This document shows, piece by piece, positions 7,729-13,702 of a DNA stretch of 15,268 bases. The first letter of the stretch is position 1; each line of letters starts with the position of its first letter. The stretch spans positions 1 through 15,268 of the forward strand of contig SKYD01000288.1 in NCBI GenBank assembly GCA_007128075.1, in the 5' to 3' direction. The notes below the pieces were generated by a model. That model was not told the DNA's origin. It saw only the letters and a list, made by a program, of their open reading frames with translations, and did no database searches. The stretch comes from Thiorhodovibrio sp. GTDB taxonomy: Bacteria; Pseudomonadota; Gammaproteobacteria; Chromatiales; Chromatiaceae. The position numbers and the translations under genes are program-made.

Positions 7729-8151
7729 ATGTTGCTTGTTTTTTTAGTGGTTTTAATCGTCGCACCGTTGATTGAGCTCTATGTGCTGTTGAGCGTCGGC
7801 TCGTTGATTGGGCCCGCGCTCACGATCTTATTGTCGATTGCCACCGCGCTGTTTGGTGGCTATCTGGTGCGTCAGCAAGGGCTTGAGGTGCTGATGCGTT
7901 TAAATCGACAAATGAATCAGGGCGAAACCCCGGCATTCGAGATGTTCGAAGGGGCGCTGTTGCTGTTATGCGGCTTAACGCTATTGCTGCCGGGCTTTGT
8001 GACTGACCTGGCAGGCTTTGTGTTGCTGATTCCTGCGGTGCGCCGCGCAGTGATTGAACATGGTGTCACACGGCTGATCTATATGACCTCAGTCAATTCA
8101 GCAACCACCCCACGAATTATTGATGTCGAGCATCATCGAGAATCCGACTAG
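7729..8151 (+). CDS. fxsA: FxsA family inner-membrane protein
   Basis: This 140-residue membrane protein is of the FxsA family. The name comes from suppression of F-plasmid exclusion of phage T7 when the Escherichia coli gene is overexpressed; the normal role is unclear. The N-terminus has the family pattern PLIELYVLLSVGSLIG, followed by a second helix (LTILLSIATALFGGYLV), then GLEVLMRLNRQMNQGE and the paired hydrophobic stretch LLLLCGLTLLLPGFVTDLAG. The last 35 residues are polar. The ATG lies 3 bases after the chemoreceptor stop, and a CAGGTG 7 bases upstream, inside the chemoreceptor gene, can serve as ribosome binding site. The two genes are therefore probably cotranscribed. No functional link between FxsA and chemotaxis is known to me. 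Confidence 0.9.
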   Translation: MLLVFLVVLIVAPLIELYVLLSVGSLIGPALTILLSIATALFGGYLVRQQGLEVLMRLNRQMNQGETPAFEMFEGALLLLCGLTLLLPGFVTDLAGFVLLIPAVRRAVIEHGVTRLIYMTSVNSATTPRIIDVEHHRESD

Positions 8152-8201
8152 CTGCTTTAAGTTAAGTTTTTAATTAAACAATGCCCGTTAATTAATTTAT
8201 T

Positions 8202-8257
8202 TTAATGGAGAATTATCGTTTTCTAATATAAAAAATTAAAGATAAGGATTCCATTAA
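8202..8257. repeat. Imperfect inverted repeat in the AT-rich hemN leader
   Basis: TTAATGGA (8202-8209) pairs perfectly with TCCATTAA (8250-8257), and inside it TTATC (8213-8217) pairs with GATAA (8241-8245). The two stems are separated by a 3x4 internal mismatch and close on a 23-base AT-rich loop. The right arm ends 13 bases before a TATACT -10-like box. The dyad could be a dimeric regulator's operator or a hairpin in a longer transcript. No FNR-type (TTGAT-N4-ATCAA) or PpsR-type (TGT-N12-ACA) site was found in it. Confidence 0.5.
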
Positions 8258-8276
8258 TAAAAAAATCGACTATACT
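8248..8276 (+). promoter_or_regulatory. Candidate hemN-bchJ promoter
   Basis: TATACT at 8271-8276 is a good -10 hexamer about 50 bases before the hemN ATG. The hexamer 17 bases upstream (8248-8253, ATTCCA) matches the -35 consensus at only three positions and overlaps the right arm of the inverted repeat. A weak -35 beside a dyad fits an activator- or repressor-controlled promoter, but this is inference. Confidence 0.35.
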
Positions 8277-8327
8277 CGATTGCTTAGTGATCTGAATTTT
8301 AGAAAACTTAGAAGCGATGGTTTTATC

Positions 8328-9689
8328 ATGACGAGCACCACCCCTTTGGAGTTTGCGCCCGATCTGTTAGTTCGTTTTACTCAGCCCGACCCGCGAACCG
8401 ACGATGCCGATACCACTATTTGGAATGAGCGCATCACCAGCACTGACTACCGCACCGCGCTCGCCACCATCGGCGATCATCCTCAAGAAACCCTCGGTCT
8501 TTATCTGCACATTCCCTTCTGCCCCGGCCGCTGTCTCTATTGTGGTTGCAATACCACAGTCACCCACAACACCACCCGAATTGATCGCTATCTCGATGCC
8601 CTAGAGCAAGAGATCGAGCAGGTTGCCAGCGTGATCGCGGGCGAACGCGATGTGTTACAACTGCATGTCGCGGGCGGCACCCCCAATTATCTCAACGACC
8701 ATCAACTCACCCGCTTGGTTGAGATCATCGAGCGGCGGTTTCGCATTCTGCCCGAAACAGCCACCGCCATTGAGTGTGACCCGCGCCGCAGCTCGGCAGG
8801 TCAACTCGAACTGCTGCATGCACTGGGTTTTCGTCAAATCACTTTTGGTGTGCAAGACCTAGAGGCGCGGGTGCAGCGCGCCATCGGTCGCATCCAATCC
8901 ATCGACCTCGTTCGAGATGTGTATTGGATGGCGCGTGAATCTGGCTTCGACTCGGTGGGATTTGATCTGATTTATGGTCTGCCCGAACAGACCGCCGAGA
9001 GCTTTGAGGCGACCTTGGCGGCGGTGGTCGATATGGCACCAGATCGGGTGGCGTGCTTTGGCTATGCCCGCGCCCCGCAACAACGCGCCCATCAACACGC
9101 CATTGACATTCATTGTCTTCCTGATGCCCGTCAGCGATCAGCCATGTTTAAGCGTGCAGTGACTGCGTTTACGCAATGCGGCTATACCTGGATTGGCTTG
9201 GATACCTTCGCCCTCGACACCGATGAGCTGGCGATTGCCCAGGACGAAGGGCGGCTGTATCGCAACTGCATCGGTTATACCGCCGCCAATCCCCGTCACA
9301 CCATCGGCTTTGGCGCGGGTGCGGTGGGTGAGATCAATGGCCACTGTCTGCAAAATGAAACACATATTGAGCGTTGGCAACAACGCATTGCCGCTGGCGA
9401 GCTGCCGGTGGTGCGCGGCCATCATCTTAGCAAGGCCGAACAACGCCGCCGTCATGCTTTAAGCCACATGATCTGCAATCTGGAGCTGTCGCGCTCCCAA
9501 GCGCAAGGCTGTCTTGATCAAGAATATCAACGCCTTGCCAGCTATGCCGCCGATGGCCTCGTCGAGGTTGAGCCTGACCGTTTACGCATCACCCCGACCG
9601 GCCGCTTTTTTCTTCGTGAACTGTGGAGCGAACACGATGCCTATTTTGCTTGGGATCGTGCACGCTGGCACCTATCGAGATCCAATTGA
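8328..9689 (+). CDS. hemN: Oxygen-independent coproporphyrinogen III dehydrogenase (HemN-type radical SAM)
   Basis: HemN converts coproporphyrinogen III to protoporphyrinogen IX without oxygen, the common route to haem and bacteriochlorophyll under anoxia. The protein has 453 residues, close to the 457 of Escherichia coli HemN. The radical SAM site is YLHIPFCPGRCLYCGC, with Cys65, Cys69 and Cys72 for the iron-sulfur cluster, the extra Cys74 typical of true HemN, and Tyr59. Further HemN segments are AGGTPN, IECDPR, FGVQDLEARVQRAIGR, GFDLIYGLPEQTAESF, GLDTFALDTDELAIAQ, YRNCIGYT and the C-terminal RITPTGRFFLREL. Departures are AGGTP where GGGTP is usual, and an N-terminus lacking the common RYTSYPTA motif. 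The ATG at 8328 is preferred to an upstream in-frame TTG (8280) because it gives family length; its ribosome binding site is weak. The stop overlaps the probable bchJ start. Confidence 0.93.
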   Translation: MTSTTPLEFAPDLLVRFTQPDPRTDDADTTIWNERITSTDYRTALATIGDHPQETLGLYLHIPFCPGRCLYCGCNTTVTHNTTRIDRYLDALEQEIEQVASVIAGERDVLQLHVAGGTPNYLNDHQLTRLVEIIERRFRILPETATAIECDPRRSSAGQLELLHALGFRQITFGVQDLEARVQRAIGRIQSIDLVRDVYWMARESGFDSVGFDLIYGLPEQTAESFEATLAAVVDMAPDRVACFGYARAPQQRAHQHAIDIHCLPDARQRSAMFKRAVTAFTQCGYTWIGLDTFALDTDELAIAQDEGRLYRNCIGYTAANPRHTIGFGAGAVGEINGHCLQNETHIERWQQRIAAGELPVVRGHHLSKAEQRRRHALSHMICNLELSRSQAQGCLDQEYQRLASYAADGLVEVEPDRLRITPTGRFFLRELWSEHDAYFAWDRARWHLSRSN

Positions 9690-10282
9690 ACAGCGAAAAC
9701 ACCCCTGCTCGCATCGGGCCCAATGCGATTATCCGTGTTGCTGAGGCACTCAATGCCCAAGGCGACCCCCAACTCACCCAGCGCATTTTTGCTGCTGCCC
9801 GGCTTGATCATTATCTTGATGCGCTGCCTGAACAGATGGTGCCCGAGACCGATGTCATCGCCTTACAGCAAACGCTGCGCCAAGAACTCACTCCAGAGCA
9901 GGCGCAGGCGATTAACTTTGATGCTGGATTGCGCACCGGCGATTATCTGCTTGCCAATCGTATTCCCGGCTTTGCTCAGGTGATTTTGCGTCTGCTGCCG
10001 CCGCGTCCTGCCTGTCGGATGCTGCTGACAGCGGTGGGCAAAAATGCCTGGACTTTTTCCGGCAGCGGCAGCTATCGCTTTGAGATGACCAAGCCGGTTG
10101 CGGTGCATATTGCTGACTGTCCCATCAGTCGCGGAGCAACCGCAACCGCGCCAGTCTGTGCTTTTTATACTGGCACCTTTCAGCGACTGAGTGAGACCCT
10201 CATCAGCCGCAGTGCACAGGTGACAGAAACACAATGTCAAGCATTGGGAGCCGAGGCCTGTGTGTTTGAAATTCGCTGGTAG
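9686..10282 (+). CDS. bchJ: BchJ, bacteriochlorophyll 4-vinyl reductase-type V4R domain protein
   Basis: This protein of about 198 residues matches BchJ of purple bacteria. It starts with ARIGPNAIIRVAEAL and has the middle segment LRTGDYLLANRIPGFAQ. It ends in a V4R domain with NAWTFSGSGSYRFEM, HIADCPISRG, the YTGTFQRLSETLI helix and a C-terminal pattern of Cys residues (TETQCQALGAEACVFEI). BchJ was named as a bacteriochlorophyll vinyl reductase. Later genetic work assigned 8-vinyl reduction to other enzymes (BciA, BciB, BchXYZ), so BchJ may instead bind or deliver a pigment precursor. The TTG at 9686-9688 overlaps the hemN stop (TTGA) and has GAGA 5 bases upstream, so it is the preferred start. 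A GTG at 9623 would add 21 residues with no family similarity that I can see. The gene marks the host as a bacteriochlorophyll-making phototroph. Confidence 0.9.
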   Translation: MNSENTPARIGPNAIIRVAEALNAQGDPQLTQRIFAAARLDHYLDALPEQMVPETDVIALQQTLRQELTPEQAQAINFDAGLRTGDYLLANRIPGFAQVILRLLPPRPACRMLLTAVGKNAWTFSGSGSYRFEMTKPVAVHIADCPISRGATATAPVCAFYTGTFQRLSETLISRSAQVTETQCQALGAEACVFEIRW

Positions 10283-10351
10283 CGATGCCTGAACGCCCGA
10301 TTTGCGAACCGCCCCTATATGATGACAGATCCGCGCCGCTCAGCCACCGGT

Positions 10352-12022
10352 TTAGCGATGAATCCAGCCATCCCGCAACAGTTGCTCAAATTGGTCGCTG
10401 GGCACGGGGCGACTGTAATAAAAGCCCTGCACGGTGTGGCAGCCGTGTTGGCGCAAAAAGTCGATATGTTGTTCGGTTTCAGCCCCCTCGGCGACCATAT
10501 TCAGTTGCAGCCCTTGCGATAAGGCAATGATGGCGCGAGTAATTTCGGCAGTCGATTGTTGATGTTCCAGATCACGGATGAAAGCGCGATCAATTTTGAG
10601 CGTGGTAATCGGAAATTTAGCCAGATAACTCAAACTCGAATAGCCAGTGCCAAAATCATCAATGGCGATATGCAGCCCCAAATCGCGCAGATGCCGCAGC
10701 TTGGCAATGACCTGTTCGGTGTCCGTGACCAGCATATTTTCGGTAATTTCTAGCTCCAGATAGCACGCTGGCAGCCCAGTGGTGGCGAGAATTTCAGTGA
10801 CTTGATCAAAAATTCCTTGATCACGAAATTGAGGCGCGGCGACATTGACCGAGATCCGCACCACCGCCAAGCCTTCAGCCAGCCAGCGGGCATTGTCAAT
10901 ACACACTTGATTTAGTACCCAAGCACCAATCTCACCAATCAGTCCACTTTCCTCGGCAACATCAATAAATGCCGCTGGCGACACCACACCACGCTGCGGA
11001 TGGTTCCAGCGCACCAATGCCTCAGCACCGACGATTTTTTCAGACTCAATGTTGACCTTGGGTTGATAATAGACCACAAACTCATGGCGTTCGAGGGCGC
11101 GGCGCAGCTCGGTTTCCAGCTCAATGAGCTGTTTTGCCTTGAGGTTCATGCTGTTGGAGAAAAATTGGTAGCTGTTACCACCCAACAACTTGGCATGATG
11201 CATCGCGCTTGCCGAGGCCTTGAGCAAATCGTCTTGGTCGTTGGCATCGGTTGGAAAGATGCTGATCCCAACGCTAACGGTGACGATCAATTCCTGATCG
11301 TTGACGATGAGCGGGGTTTTCATAATGCTCAACAGTTTTTGGGCAACGATGACGGTATCATCTTGGGCACTGACTTGCAACAACAGCACAAATTGATCGC
11401 TTTCCAGCCGCGCCACAGTATCGCTGCGTCGCACGGTTTGCGATAAGCGGCGCGCAATCTCTTGGATCACCAGATCGCCGACGCTGTGCCCTAAGCCATC
11501 GTTGACCCGCGCCAATCGATCCACGCCAATAGTCAACACTGCCACCGAGCGTTTTGCGCGCTGTCCAGCAATCAACGCCTGTTCAAAGCGATCAGCCAGC
11601 AGATAACGGTTAGGCAGCCCGGTCAGCGTGTCAATCTGTGCCGCTGATCCAGCATGATGTGTTGCATGATCGGCAAAGCGAATGCGAGCAATGCACTGTT
11701 GTAAAACCTGTTGTGCATCCAACACACCCTGCACATGGAGCTCTAAGCGGTCATGTGGCACCTGGGGTCTGAGCACCTGGGCAGTCCAGCACCCGCCAGC
11801 ACAGAGCACCTCATGCAGCCGCTCCAGCGCGGGGGGCTCGTTAAACATCGCCAATAACTGCATCAAATCACAACCAATCAGCTCGTCGAGCGCGTGACCA
11901 GAGAGCGCGGCAAATGTTGGGTTGGCATGAATCACGGTCTGGGCGGCATCGGTAATTGCCAGCCCTTCGCTGGTTAATTCAAGAACAGCAGCGATGGTGT
12001 CGGTAGAATCAATTGTTGTCAT
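10352..12022 (-). CDS. PAS-GGDEF-EAL protein, probable c-di-GMP phosphodiesterase with degenerate GGDEF
   Basis: This 556-residue cytoplasmic protein controls or responds to cyclic di-GMP. A PAS-like domain occupies about 8-115 (ITDAAQTVIHANPTFAALSG). The GGDEF domain is at about 130-290 (DTLTGLPNRYLLADRFEQAL). The EAL domain is at about 297-550. The GGDEF signature reads ESDQF (207-211), and the first metal-binding Asp is Gly166 (IGVDRL), so diguanylate cyclase activity is unlikely. The EAL half keeps GAEALVRW (EAL at 334-336), ELEITEN, IAIDDFGTGYSSL (Asp455, Asp456), LKIDRAFI (Lys476), AEGAE (Glu512) and QGFYYSRP, as in active phosphodiesterases. Degenerate GGDEF domains can act as GTP-sensing regulators of the EAL domain. 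There is no membrane segment. The ATG at 12022 lacks a clear ribosome binding site. The gene converges on bchJ with 69 bases between stops. Confidence 0.94.
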   Translation of the reverse strand: MTTIDSTDTIAAVLELTSEGLAITDAAQTVIHANPTFAALSGHALDELIGCDLMQLLAMFNEPPALERLHEVLCAGGCWTAQVLRPQVPHDRLELHVQGVLDAQQVLQQCIARIRFADHATHHAGSAAQIDTLTGLPNRYLLADRFEQALIAGQRAKRSVAVLTIGVDRLARVNDGLGHSVGDLVIQEIARRLSQTVRRSDTVARLESDQFVLLLQVSAQDDTVIVAQKLLSIMKTPLIVNDQELIVTVSVGISIFPTDANDQDDLLKASASAMHHAKLLGGNSYQFFSNSMNLKAKQLIELETELRRALERHEFVVYYQPKVNIESEKIVGAEALVRWNHPQRGVVSPAAFIDVAEESGLIGEIGAWVLNQVCIDNARWLAEGLAVVRISVNVAAPQFRDQGIFDQVTEILATTGLPACYLELEITENMLVTDTEQVIAKLRHLRDLGLHIAIDDFGTGYSSLSYLAKFPITTLKIDRAFIRDLEHQQSTAEITRAIIALSQGLQLNMVAEGAETEQHIDFLRQHGCHTVQGFYYSRPVPSDQFEQLLRDGWIHR

Positions 12023-12049
12023 AAAGTTTACAGTTTATTGGGTGTCGCT

Positions 12050-12111
12050 GTTGGTTGAATGCTTTTTAGGCATGGAAAAGCGGTGTTTGGTGGCTGTGCA
12101 AATCAACCGAC
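12050..12111. repeat. Inverted repeat between the EAL gene and the protease gene
   Basis: GTTGGTTGA-a-TGC (12050-12062) pairs with GCA-aa-TCAACCGAC (12098-12111): twelve pairs, one of them G-T, around a 1x2 internal bulge. A second, overlapping hairpin is possible between GCTTTT (12061-12066) and AAAAGC (12076-12081). There is no run of T after either arm, so a rho-independent terminator is unlikely. The element lies in the presumed leader of the EAL gene. It does not match the c-di-GMP-I riboswitch consensus that I know. Confidence 0.4.
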
Positions 12112-12139
12112 GCAATCACATCGACTTGAGTATCACCGC

Positions 12140-12168
12140 AGTATAGACAATTGAAGTTTAGCTCACTA
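12140..12168 (-). promoter_or_regulatory. Candidate promoter of the GGDEF-EAL gene
   Basis: The minus strand has TATACT (12145-12140) with TAGTGA 17 bases upstream (12168-12163). The -10 is good and the -35 matches three of six positions. It overlaps the end of the protease gene and would give a leader of about 110 bases containing the inverted repeat at 12050-12111. Confidence 0.3.
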
Positions 12169-12622
12169 GCCACCGACCTCCAAACATCATCCCACCTATA
12201 TTCCATGCACTATGGATCACAACAGCAATCCACATCATTTTGTAGTTAGTCCATTTATAAAGCAATAACATTGTAATATAGTGCATAATAAAAGTTGCAA
12301 TACGAGCAATAATCATTGTTTCCACTCCAACAACTGGACTATACATCATGATGTACATCATTGCTTCAAATAAAAATACATTAACAATTAATTTATCGTA
12401 TCCATGATCAGGATACTGATGATGCTTTTGTATCATAAATAGTTTTAACCACTCTTCTGTGATAGGCGCGACTACAGCAAATCCTATCAAAAGCCCTAGT
12501 CCACTTGGCATATTGAGAGTTGTTAACACATTGATAATAGCATCCATTAATACAAGCTGCACTATTATCAGGGCAACAATGGTTCCTACAAACAAGAAAA
12601 AGATTTTAATGGAGTGAATCAT
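12158..12622 (-). CDS. PrsW/CPBP-like glutamic-type intramembrane protease, horizontally acquired
   Basis: This 154-residue protein is almost wholly membrane-embedded, with about five hydrophobic helices. Its polar residues in the helices follow the PrsW/CPBP order: TEEWLK (Glu56, Glu57, Lys60), FEAMMY (Glu86), ARIATFIMHY (Arg107, His114) and IHSAWN (His137, Asn141). Members of these families cleave proteins inside the membrane or process prenylated substrates. PrsW itself cuts an anti-sigma factor, but no anti-sigma or sigma gene lies here. It is shorter than typical PrsW. The gene is strikingly AT-rich, and the composition changes abruptly at its two ends. No ribosome binding site precedes the ATG at 12622; the frame is open to an ATG at 12721, but that extension has the GC-rich composition of the neighbouring iscB relic. 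Family assignment is by motif only. Confidence 0.65.
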   Translation of the reverse strand: MIHSIKIFFLFVGTIVALIIVQLVLMDAIINVLTTLNMPSGLGLLIGFAVVAPITEEWLKLFMIQKHHQYPDHGYDKLIVNVFLFEAMMYIMMYSPVVGVETMIIARIATFIMHYITMLLLYKWTNYKMMWIAVVIHSAWNIGGMMFGGRWLVS

Positions 12623-12719
12623 GGATGATGAGCAACCCGCCAGCGAGTCGCATAACAAAGTGGAGCGCGTTGCCGATGCCGATGGCATAGCAGATCGCAT
12701 GACAGCAGCCGCATTTTTC

Positions 12720-12927
12720 AAAGGCGATGCCAGTGGTTTTATGAGTCAGGATCAAGCTTGGTTTCAACGGATTGTGGGGCTGGCTCAACTGGGTATTTGA
12801 GGATGATTGTAAACGGATCCACTCGATACACGGCCGCCTTTTTGTCCCGTAACAGCCGCCGCGCCCGCGCTGGGCGAGTCGGCATTAACTGTTCTTTTGT
12901 GCTGCTTAAAACCAACACGGTATTCAT
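12720..12927 (-). pseudogene. iscB: Truncated, frameshifted iscB (PLMP/RRXRR domain plus RuvC-I remnant)
   Basis: The first 62 codons (12927 to the stop at 12739) encode the N-terminal domain of an IscB-type RNA-guided nuclease (also called RRXRR or PLMP domain): KEQLMPTRPARARRLL, then KKAAVYRVDPFTIILK, then ETKLDPDS, where LDPGS is the usual start of RuvC-I. The frame then stops. One base further on, the +1 frame continues the motif exactly as KTTGIAF (to 12720). A single-base insertion near 12741 therefore broke the gene. After GIAF no IscB similarity continues: the bridge helix, HNH and remaining RuvC parts are missing. The start has a strong ribosome binding site. Full IscB proteins are roughly 400-500 residues and are ancestral to Cas9. 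The fragment cannot encode an active nuclease. Confidence 0.85.
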
Positions 12928-13015
12928 TGATTCGCACCTCTGATAAAAGTTAAGGTCAGTCCGCCAGCAATCCCTCGCTCAAGAATTTTTACATCTGAGA
13001 CTATCTTTTTGGTCG
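12928..13015 (-). other. Possible vestige of the iscB-associated omega RNA (HEARO) region
   Basis: In IscB loci the guide-carrying omega RNA is encoded immediately upstream of the iscB start, its 3' end running up to the ribosome binding site. Here that place is taken by 12928-13015 on the minus strand. It includes a GC-rich run (GCTGGCGGACTGACC) a short way before the AGAGGTG ribosome binding site, and short complementary segments (TTGAGCG with CGAATCAA). I cannot fold it or compare it with a covariance model, so the call rests mainly on position. The mepK-like gene begins within about 100 bases, so the full 5' guide end may be missing. Confidence 0.3.
12935..12941 (-). promoter_or_regulatory. 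Ribosome binding site of the iscB relic
   Basis: The minus strand reads AGAGGTG, 7 bases before the ATG at 12927-12925. Its good quality suggests that the break in the gene is fairly recent, or that the short PLMP peptide is still translated. Confidence 0.55.
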
Positions 13016-13096
13016 ATGAGGGGCTATATTGTGAGTGAGACAAGCCACTTGAAAGCAGAAGTTAAAGTAAATTCTCAACTTGTACAACCCATATTT

Positions 13097-13102
13097 AAGG
13101 AG
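13097..13102 (+). promoter_or_regulatory. Ribosome binding site fixing the mepK-like start
   Basis: AAGGAG lies 6 bases before the ATG at 13109. It favours this start over the in-frame ATG at 13016, whose first 31 codons would precede and mask the Tat signal. Confidence 0.75.
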
Positions 13103-13108
13103 CCTCCC

Positions 13109-13702
13109 ATGATGAATCGCCGTCATTTTCTAGGAACCGCAACGCTAGCACTTGCCACCACGCCTGCCGCCGCCGCGACCGTTCTCTTCCCACAATCACC
13201 GCAAGCCAGCGCGGAGCCAGCACCGCGACCGCGGCAACGCTCAGCGCAACCCGTTCGCGTGCTGCATCTGCACCATCTGCATACCGAAGAGCGGCTTGAG
13301 GTCAGCTACCGCACTGGGGAGCGTTACCACCGCGATGCCCTCAAACAGCTCAATTATTTTCTGCGCGATTTTCGCACTGGCGATGTCGCCGCCATGGATC
13401 CGCAAGCATTTGATATCCTGTTTGATTTGAAACAGCAATTGGGTGAGCCAGAAGCGTTGTTTCAAATCATCGGCGGCTATCGCTCCCCTCGTACCAATGC
13501 CATGCTTAGCAAAACATCAAACGGCGTTGCCCAGCGCAGTTTGCATCTGACCGGACAGGCGATTGATATTCGCATTGATGGCATCCCCACCACCGAGGTG
13601 CGCGATACCGCGTTGGCGATGGCGCGCGGCGGGGTTGGCTACTATCCGCGCTCAAATTTTGTGCATGTTGATACCGGTCAGGTGCGCAGTTGGGGCGTTT
13701 AA
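13109..13702 (+). CDS. Tat-exported M15-type murein endopeptidase (DUF882, MepK/YcbK-like)
   Basis: This 197-residue protein resembles Escherichia coli YcbK (MepK), a periplasmic zinc peptidase that cuts peptidoglycan cross-links. The N-terminus MMNRRHFLGTATLALA is a twin-arginine signal, with an Ala-rich hydrophobic stretch ending at about 35. The DUF882/M15 domain spans about 50-197. It contains the expected GGYRSPRTNAML, then SLHLTGQAIDI, with His and Asp as likely zinc ligands, and finally FVHVDTG with the last zinc His. The protein is of normal family length. The start is set by an AAGGAG 6 bases upstream. A TATATT at 13025-13030 may be the -10 of its promoter, but no -35 is evident. The stop is shared with the stop of the convergent gltX (TTAA), leaving no spacer or terminator between them. 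The symbol is left empty because substrate specificity cannot be read. Confidence 0.92.
   Translation: MMNRRHFLGTATLALATTPAAAATVLFPQSPQASAEPAPRPRQRSAQPVRVLHLHHLHTEERLEVSYRTGERYHRDALKQLNYFLRDFRTGDVAAMDPQAFDILFDLKQQLGEPEALFQIIGGYRSPRTNAMLSKTSNGVAQRSLHLTGQAIDIRIDGIPTTEVRDTALAMARGGVGYYPRSNFVHVDTGQVRSWGV

Noticed and set aside
8200..8210. An 11-base match (TTTTAATGGAG) between the hemN leader and 12604-12614
   Set aside because: Shared 11-mers are expected by chance in 15 kb, and more so in AT-rich DNA; flanks do not match.
12621..12800. Plus-strand 59-codon frame starting MDDEQPASES with a GGAG 6 bases before its ATG
   Set aside because: It is antisense to the iscB relic through the RuvC-I motif, its ribosome binding site lies inside the protease gene, and it resembles no family I know; most likely a chance frame over a deletion junction.
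13016..13108. Longer mepK-like protein starting at 13016
   Set aside because: AAGGAG before 13109 and the Tat signal beginning there favour the shorter protein.
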